A DNA stretch of 64,000 nucleotides from Talinum fruticosum (taxonomy: Eukaryota; Streptophyta; Magnoliopsida; Caryophyllales; Talinaceae). The translations under genes were made by a program, and so were the position numbers. Where the stretch lies: assembly GCA_021018815.1 (NCBI GenBank), contig JAITYX010000053.1, forward strand, positions 1,240,001 through 1,304,000, given 5' to 3'. Positions 47,901-57,302 of the stretch are shown in pieces; the first letter of the stretch is position 1, and each line of letters opens with the position of its first letter. A model generated the notes under the pieces. That model was not told the DNA's origin, ran no database searches, and was given only the letters and a program-made list of their open reading frames with translations.

Positions 47901-48450
47901 ATTGCTTCTATTTCCAATCTTGCCAATACCCACTATCTTGCCTTTGCTTTGTCATCTCCAAAAGTCACTTTTCCTCCTTTGTATGATTCTAGTTCAAAAA
48001 GAGACCTCGGTCACCTGACATGTATCGTGAACATCCGCTGTCCAGTACCAATGTCCTTTTGATCTTTTCGAGTGACTCGCAAAACAGAGAGAATCTAACC
48101 CTTCTCACTTCCTCTAACGAACCTCGTAACATTCCTTCATCGTGGTCCTTTTCGAGGAAGAAGGTGTTTCGGAACCCAGATTTGAATGACTTTGGGTTTT
48201 GTCCGATTCCGAGTCTTCCTCTCGGAGAACCGAGTCCGTGTCTCTTTCTTTTTTGAAAACTTTTCCTTTTTAAACAGGAGAGAATGGTTTCTTTTTGTAA
48301 ACAGCTTCGGGCTTAGTCCTCCCTTCATTTCGTGAATGGGACCGTGCTCAGCTTTCCCGAACTTTACAGTTCCGGAATCCTTTTAAACAATTCCGAGTAG
48401 GAATTGGATTCTTCCTCTTTGTTGAAACCAAGACCTTCTTTTCGAAAAGA
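44908..48450 (-). pseudogene. Element B pol: protease, integrase, reverse transcriptase, RNase H
   Basis: Minus strand. The protease core LDSGCSRYMSG has DSG at 48034-48042. Integrase follows, with D in LLHMDLCGEIPVKS (frame 47578-47156), D in KIRTDHGREF and E in TNGVVERKNRTLEEI. Reverse transcriptase begins at 46397, with [20 protein letters not shown] and the YVDD motif at 45843-45854. RNase H ends in HIEVGYHFLRDHS and IPTNLQLADIFTKPLGEDQF, with the stop at 44908. The frame changes at several points. Comparing with element A shows that the breaks fall at different places, so a joint ancestor with open frames is likely. Confidence 0.9.
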
Positions 48451-49905
48451 GACACACCGTGATCCTAAGAGCATGTCAAGGTTCTTCGACCTTGAGTAAA
48501 CTTTAAAACCGGATCTTAAGACTCAGTGAGCTTCCTTTTTAGTTGCTCATTTTCTTTCTCGAGCAGCTCGGACTCAATCTTATTAGTTTGAGCACTAGTC
48601 TTAAGTTCTCTAAGTGGGAGTCTCGGCTTTTCCAATTCGTTTTTCAAAAATTGCTCTCGAAGAAATTAACTCAAGTTGTTCTTTGAAATGAGAAGAGTCG
48701 AATTGGACTTTTCTTCCAATGTAGAAATGTATTTAGCTAAATCAACTTTGGAGAATTTGAGGAAATAGTCAATTAACTTTTGAGGATTAGTTTTCTCATT
48801 GTTCGCGTCTCGAGTCCGACTCTCTTTCAGCTTTCGAGTCGGACATTGCCATTAAACAATTCGAGTCATCCGAGTCCTCGTCCTCCTCCGATGAGTCCTC
48901 ATCGCTCCATGTTGCAATCATGGCCTTCTTCTTCTTTCTATCCCTTTTCCTCTTCGGATAGTCCTTGACTATGTGGTCTTTGCTTGCCACACTCGAAACA
49001 CCCGGAATTCTTAGATAAAGATAACTTTGAGGGAGAAGAATACTTACCTTTTCTCGTCTCTTTTATCTTTCTTGTAGAATTCTTCCTTTGGCCTTTTATC
49101 CCATCTTTTATGCTTCATTATTCTCTTGAACCTTCTTGCAATAAGTGCCATGGGATCATCTTCTAAGTCGGAGGAGCTTAGATTTGCTTCTTTAAATTCC
49201 GAGGCTTTCAGTGCTATGTTCTTTTTAGAACTACCCTCAGCATCCTCTTCTTCGAGATGGATTTCGTGTGTTAGAAGCTTTCCGATAAGCTCGTCCGGCT
49301 TTAAGAGTGAGAGGTTCCGAGCCTCCTCATGGCGAGTCACCTTCGGACCCCATCGTCTCTTGGGTAGGCTTCGAGAATTTTCCAGGCACATTTCTTCATG
49401 GGAAATTTTCTTTCCCGGAGATTTGAGATTATTGGTAATCTCGGTGAAGCGAATGAACATCCGAGTAATGTTCTCCTCTAGCTCCATTTTGAAAAACTCA
49501 TATTTAAGAAGATACTCGACCGATCTTCGCTTGTCTTACCTGACTTGTACCTTCATAGGTGTTGACTAAAGTATCCCACACCTCTTTAGCAGAGTCACGA
49601 GCAGAGACTCGATTATATTCTTCCGAGCTTATGGTGCACATAAGGATGTTCATTGCTTTGAAGTTCTTTCTAAACTTCTCTGCTTCTCCTGGTGTGAACT
49701 CGGCCTTTGTCTTGGGAATGATTTTGAATTCATTTGTCTTCATTGGAATGTAGTTTCCTTGTTGTATGATTTCCCATACCTCTTCATCATGATCCATAAA
49801 AAACATTCCATAAGCTTCTTCCGAGTGCCCAAAGTTTGATTCTTTGAATTTTGGTGGCCTGTTGGAAGATCTTCCTTCGTCGAACTCTCCGGTGTTACGA
49901 GCCAT
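48451..49905 (-). pseudogene. Element B gag
   Basis: The minus-strand start at 49905 gives MARNTGEFDEGRSSNRPPKF and a frame of 133 codons with the family's MFFMDHDEEVWEIIQQGNYI block and AKEVWDTLVNTYEGTSQVRQ. A shift follows, then 147 codons with FIRFTEITNNLKSPGKKIS, LPKRRWGPKVT and RWDKRPKEEFYKKDKRD. The zinc knuckle region (about 48960-49010) reads KDHIVKDYP, so its last Cys is Tyr. The C-terminal acidic SDEDSSEEDEDSDDS stretch and helical tail reach to about 48450. It is the best-preserved gag in the window, but it is still split in at least three. Confidence 0.87.
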
Positions 49906-49951
49906 TTGATCTTTAGACCTTTGGATTGTTAGATCCTTTACGAAAGGCTAG

Positions 49952-49962
49952 GCTCGATACCA
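49952..49962 (-). other. Primer binding site of element B
   Basis: TGGTATCGAGC on the minus strand, two bases from the LTR, identical to that of elements A and C. Confidence 0.85.
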
Positions 49963-49964
49963 AT

Positions 49965-51549
49965 TGAAGGTTTGCTCGGGGAGAGTCCGAGTCACCCTAG
50001 AGGGGGTTGAATAGGGTGATAGAAGTTTTTCGTGGAAACGTTCACTCTTTTGTTAACGAGGAGACAGAGATAGGTTTTGAGTCAAACAGCGAGGTCGGAA
50101 AAGCTTGGACTCGAAACGCTATCACGAACAAACACACAAGTCAAGCAGGAGTAAAATGACTGTCTCGAGTCTAGAATGAACTCGGAAAGATAACTCTTAG
50201 AAATTACGTGGAAACCCTCGTGGGGCAGAAAACCACGGACCGTGTCAATCCGGACACGAAGTCAAATCCACTATTTTGAGTCCACAAAATACCGTGAACT
50301 GAGCGAACCCGAGTTGCTCCCTTAGACAACTCTATACAAGTTTTCCTAGACTTAGAAATTCCCTTATTTGATCTAGTACTTCCTAGTTGAGATAACCCTT
50401 ACAGCTAGGGACAACTAAGCTGAGTTAACCCTTATAGCTTAGTCAAGGGACCTTACAAAGAATGTAAGAAAGAGTTTGTAATCGAGTACAAGACCTTACA
50501 ACTCGTAAAGTAATGAATTACGAGTGGGAGTTATAAGTAGAAGATTGAAAGTAAATACAATGACTTTGAGCAAGTATGTGTATTAACAATATGTTCGACA
50601 ATCTTCAAGTCTTGTGAGGTGGCTTCTATTTATAGATGACCAGGCGAGTAGTAGCCGTTATCTTCATCTGCTGATTGAGAGTCCTCTCGTGACCGTTGAT
50701 ATAAGCTTTCCGAGTCACTCGGAAAGTATCCGTTGTAATGTGAACGTTGGACAACAGTTTAACTCTCATGGAAGTCCCAAAACCATTGGCGGTGTCTTGA
50801 AAGATAAGGTGGAAACCACCGTTAAGGTTAGCGTTTCGGTTTTCCAGATTTGGAAACAGACAGCCACGACACAATCTTCCGGGACTCGGAGTAGAGAAGG
50901 TGAAAAGCCATGTCTGCTTGGTGATTTGACGTTCGAAGCTAGGTTACTTTTGTAGTTTGAAAAGTGTATCCTCGATTGAATAACCTACAAAAGTAAATCA
51001 ATTTTGGTTCTCAAAGTATAAAATACTTTGGTCCAAGATTAGACACGAGATAATAAAATAATTACGATAATTAAGCAACCGATTATCTCGAGTCGAAACG
51101 AAATGGAATTTTCGAGTCTAATATCCATGTAGCTAAAAATTCCATCGAGCTAGTCCGAGCAACGAATCAAGTTAAGTAAGGAACATCGAGTGAGATAACT
51201 TGATATAGACTAAGCAATAATCATACTAAAAGTGCTGACTATAACATAATAGAACTTATAACCAAAAGTCAGATTCCGAGTGAGAAAAGACGAAATACTA
51301 GTCTATTCAATCTGCGATAAATTTGAGTGATGAGGGACTCGGAACGGAGAACCGGTTTTCGAGTCACTTACAGATAAGCAAGAAATATAAGAAGTAAGAG
51401 CTGTATCACTTAGAGAAGATACCATTTTACTCAAAGAAGTTTCGAGATACGAGAGAATGCCTTGGAATCAAAACTCTATAAGTATGAGATGGTTATACCT
51501 GATTCATTTAATGCAACTCGAAATGCGTTGAGAAGTGTCCGAGTCTTCA
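49965..51549 (-). repeat. 5' LTR of element B
   Basis: 1585 bases, with a TATA box on the minus strand at 50627-50634. The outer end TCTTCA is followed by the target duplication TTTCT (51550-51554) and the array unit resumes. Confidence 0.93.
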
Positions 51550-52304
51550 TTTCTTTTTGCATTAAGCCAAAATCAAAATCATCTCAAATTACGTGAATCT
51601 AATCCTATATTTTCATATTTCATTTAGCCAAAAATCAAAATCATTACAATTAAGATGAGTCCATCCATTTTATTCTTTTTTATTAGCTAAAATAATATCA
51701 TCCCAATTAGGGTGAGTTCATTCATTTTCGCATTAGCCAAAATTAAATTCATCTCTAATTAGTAGAGTCTTTCTTTTGCATTAGTCAAATTAAAATTCAT
51801 CTCAAATTAGGTGAACTTGTTTTGCATTTTCAACTCTCATTTAGCCAAAACAAATTCATCTTCCATTTAGGAATAATCATTTATGCATTCTAATTATGAA
51901 TTAGTCAAATCATAAAATCATCCTTAACTAAGTCATAAGCTTCATTATATACACTTCATTTTCTGTGCATTCCTTGTGAGCATCCAAGAAAAAGAGTATA
52001 TTATTTTCTTTTCTCCTAGGATCGATCGTTCATCGGTTCAAGCATTTAAACCCCATCTCCCTTAGTTTTCTTTTCCACGAGCCAATCCCGAGCACATACA
52101 CTTTTGGGATATATGATAGGGAATCCAACTAAAATCGGGTATCCTAGCACGAAGCAGCAAGGAAATAAGAAGCTTTTTTCAACATCGGTATGGTCGATAC
52201 TCGATGCACCTCCCACATTAGCACGTACTACACCAGTACCTCCCGCATCTTTACTAATAGCAACAGTGCGCAACCTAAGGTCAAAGCCTAATCTTCCACC
52301 AAAA

Positions 52305-53048
52305 ATGGCCAACCTGCAAGAGCAAACTCCCATTATGACCTTGATCAAGGAGTCTCGCTGCTAAGATAGAAGATAAGATTGAGGCTCGGGATAAGAATAT
52401 CAAATCTATATCTCGAAACTCTTAGTCTTGTACTAAAAAAACTTGGGAAGAAATTAAAAGCAGGAGGATCCCGCCTGGAATCTCAGCCCAAGCCTAAGTT
52501 TGATCCGTGTGTAGATCAAATAGAGAAGTTGTTGCAAGAGTCCGAGAATTCGCTTCAATCCCTAAAGGCAAGTTGATCCCAAAATTCACTATGTCCGACA
52601 TCAAGTTCCACGGGATAGAAAACACTCATCACCACATGATGAACTTTGTGGGGGCAATGACTTTGAAGAATATACAAGAGGACACATACCATATCATCTT
52701 CCCATGGACATTTGACACGGATGTCATGAAATAGTACAATGTTGTTACCCACACAAGGTCACAACCTGGAAGGGTCATTGGAGGGAGTTCTTACGTCAAT
52801 ACTCTTACAATATCGATCTACTAGTTACTCTTCGAGACATAGAGTTGATCAAGCAAGGAGACGATGAAAGTTTCACCGACTTCCCGACCCGCCGAAGGGT
52901 AAAAGCCGCCCACATGACTAATCGACCATCCGAAAAGGATCGGGGTAAAACTCATCATCAAAAACCCGAAACCTTCATATCATCAACACCCGATGTTTTT
53001 GCCTATCATGGACTTCAAAACACTCGGAGATACTCGGCACGCTCATAG
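52305..53048 (+). pseudogene. Tat-lineage gypsy gag, broken and truncated
   Basis: Start at 52305 (AAAAATGGCC): MANLQEQTPIMTLIKES; an extra base (TCTCGCTG) shifts the frame, then AAKIEDKIEARDKNIKSISRNS and a stop. A further frame (52507-52734) gives IPKFTMSDIKFHGIENTHHH, MMNFVGAMTLKNIQED and IIFPWTFDTDVMK. Then W-K-G-H-W-R-E-F-L-R-Q-Y-S-Y-N-I-D-L-type residues across a frameshift lead into LIKQGDDESFTDFPTRRRVK and AAHMTNRPSEKD. These are the landmarks of the gypsy Gag domain of Tat/Retand-type elements. Only the N-terminal half is left. The first 29 codons are the part copied into all nine array units. Confidence 0.8.
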
Positions 53049-53602
53049 AAGAAAAGTAGACAACCGACTAGAAGATCATCTAATGAGTCCATCACTCATC
53101 AAGGATGCGTATAACTTGTGCATTTCCCTTTCATATCCATTTATGTATTTTTTCTTTTCCTGTTTTCCACAAAAAAACAAAAACAAAAAACCAACCAAAT
53201 CGGTAGTTCTTTTTGAACTATGAATGCTTGATTTTCGGTATAGGAGATACGTAGGTAGACCATGAGGTCCGACACCAATCCTAATTTTGATCCCAATTTC
53301 CAAATTTCACATTCACCCACTTTGCCCAATTTCGGTATAGGAGAAAGCTCAATCGGGAAGCATGTCATTCTTATTCAGGAACAACCATCAAGTCTATGGT
53401 TCAGTGTTCACCGTCAGCGAGCAGTACATCACGGTTTAAGTGACCAAACCTTCTTTAGACTTTACTTGAGGGAGTGGGGGTTAAAGTGTAGTTTTTGTAT
53501 TTCTCTTTTTGAACTTTTTGCATCATCTTAGTAAAAGAATGCATTTGTTCTTAGAATAGAGTCTTGCATACATCTACTTTGCATGAGTCAAACTCCTAAA
53601 AA
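53049..53602 (+). other. Tat-like element, remnant after gag (no pol)
   Basis: The gag reading dissolves after about 53048. There follow an A-rich run (53170-53200) and GAACTATGAATGCTTGATTT...GGAGATACGTAGGTAGACC (53216-53262), a conserved noncoding landmark that I associate with Tat-type gypsy elements. No protease, reverse transcriptase or integrase motif is found in any frame. The pol domain has been deleted or never existed in this copy. Confidence 0.55.
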
Positions 53603-55919
53603 TCTAATACTATAATTGAAATGTTTTTTTTTGAATATTTACTTACACAATATTGAATCCCACCTAAATAACCCCTCTCAAATTGCTTCCCTCCTTTTTT
53701 CTATCCTTTTGAAATTCGGACTAAATTGTTTTTATTTTATCAAAAATATCTAAAATATAATTTATGGAAAGATGATATATATAGAGAGAGAAATTGATTG
53801 AGTGACACCTATATATATTACTATTCATTTATTTAGTACACTTGTACTAAATATTATTATAAATATTTTTTATAAAAAAAACCATTGAAAATATTATATG
53901 ATTAGTAATAATTACACAGTTATCAAGTTCAAAATTATCAATCAAATAAAAGTAAATCTAACATAAAAATTAGTCCTTGATAAAAAAAAATTTTAAATTT
54001 ATTCCTTTATAAATATATAACATAGATAATTTTTCACTCTAATTAGCTCTTAAATTCCATTTTTCTTCCAAATTAATTTTTTTACTTTAAATTAGTTCTC
54101 CCTTTAAATATATTAGTATAATCATATTCATCTCTTACTCTCTACATATTAATTAGACCATTGTTGGGATGAAATCTCTTTGTGTGTAAAAATTATTTAT
54201 TTTAGTTCAAATTCCATATTGTTTTAATTAGAAGCTATTACATCTTTTAATACAACTTGAATTATAATCTTTTCTTTTTTTCATATTTCATATCAATATC
54301 ATGCCATGAGAAAAACCCCACAAGACAATATTTAAGTGGTTATAAATTTCTCATAAACATGATTACGATGTTGTATATTGTCTCATCAATATATTTAATA
54401 TTTCAATTTTTGTAAGTGAATATTTTGGATTAAAAAATTTTTATTTCCATTTTATATTTTTTTTATGAGTATTTTCAACTTTTGATGTACTTTTATATTC
54501 TAAAAATTTAATATTCCTTACATTTCTCTCTAAATAAATTAATGGATGTAAAAAGAAAATTGTTAATGGGACATTATAGTCTAATCTTTAGTTTATAGTT
54601 GACATTCATCAATGTGTGTTTTTTTGTTTGACCGATGATATAATTCGTTTCAGGCCACAAGCTTTTATCAATGCATGATTATATTATTATATTATTTATT
54701 AGTGATTTTAATTATCAATAAAAATATAAGTTTTCAAACTCTATTATAGATTTTAAATAATTAGATTTTATGATTGTTGAATTATATGTACTCAAAGTTT
54801 TTTGTTTACAATGTTGGAAGACTACATTAATTTGAATTAGACTACGAAGGTATAATATATATATGAAAACTTCAATAGAAATGTACTCCTTATGTGTTGT
54901 TATAAATTGTATGCTTATAAATTCTATAATTTTAAATGGATTATTTTCAAGATAAATATCTATTCGTTTTATTGGGAGGTTAGAAGTGAGGTTTTGTGTG
55001 TTAGTATTGTAATAATATATGCTAGCCTATTATTGATAGTTTATACTCATATGTATAAGCATTTTAATGATGGTTATTAAACTCTCGATCCGGATATAAC
55101 AATTTTAGGATTCTACGATTCATTGGAATCTTCTTATCCTAATTTAATTCAAAAAATGTATAGTATAATTGTAAAATTCTTCTACGATTCTACGATCCTT
55201 GATTCATTAGAATTTAATTCGGTTATTCTAAATAACATTCATAAAGTAGCTATAGATAATTATATTTTGTATCAAAATCTTTGACAGAATATAATTTCAC
55301 TGAATTTTTATAAATATTTATGAATGTTACAAATATTTTGATTTTTATAAAAAAAAATTTCATTATTACAAACAAATATTAGAATCTTATGATCGTCGAT
55401 CCAATTCTATGATTATCATTTTAACCTTCCCCCAAATCGAGTTTAACTAAGATATCAATTCTAACAACCTTGATTTTAACAGGTTATAATATATATACTC
55501 TGTGACGATTAGAACTTTGGTTTATATATACAAGCATTTTAATACGTTATAATATATATAGTTAATCGATTAGATTTTTGGCTCATATCATGAGACTTTT
55601 TTCCCCTAAGTATTATTTTTACATTATTTGGTATTATTTTTATTAACTAAATATTATGCATTCTATTATGAGTTATAGAATAAATAGATATAATTTTGAG
55701 ACAATATTTTATTACTTTATTCATAATTAGGATTTACGTAATTTTTATTTTTGAAATTATTTTTTAAAAGTATTATTACAAAATATTTTTTATGTCATTT
55801 AAAATTTATTTTTTGATATAACAACTATCATTGAAATTTCGCCTACTAAATGGTAAAAATTTTTCTTTAAGATTTCTATATATTAATATATCCCGTGCTT
55901 TAGCGCGGGCAAAAATTAG
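53603..55919 (+). mobile_element. Helitron-like element, non-autonomous (2.3 kb)
   Basis: The 5' end TCTAATACTA is close to the Helitron TCTMTAYTA start. The 3' end has a hairpin (CCCGTGC TTTA GCGCGGG, 55892-55909) followed after 6 bases by TTAG and T. This is one base from the usual CTAG end, and the hairpin lies at the usual distance. The site is A|T without duplication, as expected. The interior is very AT-rich and has no Rep or helicase coding sense, nor any other gene that I can see. It lies within the Tat element's 3' region. Confidence 0.65.
55892..55909 (+). terminator. Helitron 3' terminal hairpin
   Basis: A seven-base-pair stem (one G-T pair) with loop TTTA, ten bases before the element end. 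In Helitrons this hairpin acts as the transposition end signal, not as a transcription terminator. Confidence 0.65.
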
Positions 55920-57302
55920 TACAATAATTAATAACAAAGCACCCTACAAGGAATTATTCAAACAAGCAGCATCAAGCATCAAATCAGCATAAGGAAGGTC
56001 ACCAAGCATTGCCACCTTTAAAGAATTCAACCAAGAATATCAAAGCTCGCCAATACTCCAACATTCGAGAAGAGTTGGACACAAGCACCCAAGAAGAACG
56101 TGGGCGCTCAAGATCGAAACGGTCATACAACCATAACAACTCTAAGAATATTCAGCGGAAGACACCAATCTTCTACCATACAAACAACGGAATTATTAGC
56201 ACGCAAACTAAAAGCTCAAATATAAAATGAGACACATAACCTCATGGAACATCACATTTTCAAGCAAGCATTCCCTAGATTTCGGGCCATCCAACGACCA
56301 AGTCTAGGGAAGAATTTCTACATAAAGATAAGCATCGTCCTTATTTCGATGAAAGTGGATAGAAGTCGAGTCTCGGGCTCAGTAACGGTCAAGGTTTAGA
56401 CACCTCGGTCGAGTCTCGGACCTATGTGCGGTCAAGATTCGGACACATCCTAGTCGAGCTTCGGACCCTACGGCGCTCAAGGTTCGGGCACCTCAATCGA
56501 GTCTCGGACCCAACAGGTGGTCAAGGTTCGGACGCACTTTAGTTGAGTCTCGGACCTAGCAGCGGTCAAGGTTAAGACACACCTCGGTCAAGTCTTAGAC
56601 CCAACCGCGGCCAAGGTTCGGACATCCCTTAATCGAACTTTAGGCCTAATCGTGGTCAAGTTTTGGACATCCCTCCGTCGAGCTTCACACCAAACAGCGG
56701 TTAAGGTTCGGACACCACACCAAGACTTCAGGACCTCCCAATGGCCAAGTCAAAGAACCACATTTAAAACGTGATCTAGTCACAAATCATCTTCAGGTAA
56801 CACTTGATACTATTTACATTAAATTATAAGCTAACAAAATTGTTAGTGTAGAAAAGTTTCAGCCAAGCTTCGGACCAAGTACGCGGTCAAGTTTAATCAC
56901 CTCATCCGAGCATCAAGACATTAATTAAGCCAAGCTTAGGATACTTCGCTAAACTTGAGATCCAAGAAGTGGTCAAGTTCGGGCACCCTACTCGGACTTC
57001 GGACTTTACTACCCGAGTCAAGTTCATGCCCCGCAAAGCTTCAAACGAACTACATGGTTAAGTTTAGGTAAACTAATCCAAACTTCAAGTCTCTAACTAG
57101 CAAAGTTCGAGAATCAAACAGCTAGACTTCGGACTCCGCAAAGTCAAGTCTAGGCCCTCTATTAGAGTTCAAGTCACAAGGAACCTAATTTTAGACCTAT
57201 CGATTTAATTAGAATTCGAGGCAACTCCAGCTAAACGAGTAAGTACCCTTTAGTGTCTACTTTAACCATCGTCTTTCGGACTCGGTCAATGTGAGGGCTA
57301 AC
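55920..57302 (+). other. Tat-like element 3' region
   Basis: No convincing gene. The open frame at 56009-56230 is a basic, low-complexity reading without family resemblance. It contains the minisatellite at 56386-57010 and ends with GTGAGGGCTAAC directly before the 3' LTR, a degenerate polypurine tract like the GGGGGCAAC found in Tat/Ogre elements. Confidence 0.6.
56386..57010 (+). repeat. Minisatellite of 43-45-base unit in the Tat 3' region
   Basis: Units close to CGGTCAAGGTTCGGACACC followed by TCGAGTCTCGGACC start at 56386, 56429, 56473, 56518, 56563, 56608, 56653 and 56698. More degenerate copies continue to about 57010. Minisatellites in the 3' noncoding region are common in Tat/Ogre-type elements. 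Confidence 0.85.

Larger units (their letters stand above)
37650..51549 (-). mobile_element. SIRE/Maximus-like Ty1/copia element B, full length, with nested solo LTR
   Basis: Minus-strand order: 5' LTR 49965-51549, primer site 49952-49962, gag from 49905, pol to 44908, a 2.97-kb insertion at 41602-44576, internal TATA box, third ORF from 41300, polypurine tract 39227-39240, 3' LTR 37650-39226. Target duplication TTTCT on both sides. Without the insertion it is about 10.9 kb, the same as element A, which confirms the family's length. LTR pairs look very similar by eye. Same family as A, opposite orientation, same host array. Confidence 0.92.
13458..52392 (+). repeat. Nine-unit tandem array of leader plus gag start (units 1.43-1.64 kb)
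   Basis: Units start at the (TTCTACCGCATCCC)-like point: 13458, 14968, 16608, 18235 (interrupted by element A), 30627, 32259, 33858, 35287 and 36917 (interrupted by element B; ends at 52392). Net lengths are 1510, 1640, 1627, 1503, 1632, 1599, 1429, 1630 and 1571 bases. Every unit has, in order: a short conserved segment ending CCTACCTAGTCTAAACC; GTGTCCCCTTGCCTTCATTT; about 850 bases of 70-75-base subrepeats; TCCTAGGATCG...CAAGCACTTAAACC; GATACGTCCCACATTAGCAC; then an ATG with MANQPEQTPIMTLIKES and GAGGCTCGGGATA. In the last unit that coding start runs on into gag; in the others it runs into the next unit. Unit 7 has an internal deletion at about 34980. Confidence 0.92.

Noticed and set aside
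53603..55919. A gene within the AT-rich stretch
   Set aside because: Longest open frames are around 60 codons with AT-driven composition; no motif was found in either strand.
56009..56230. 73-codon basic ORF in the Tat 3' region
   Set aside because: Low-complexity sequence without family resemblance, right beside the Helitron insertion point.
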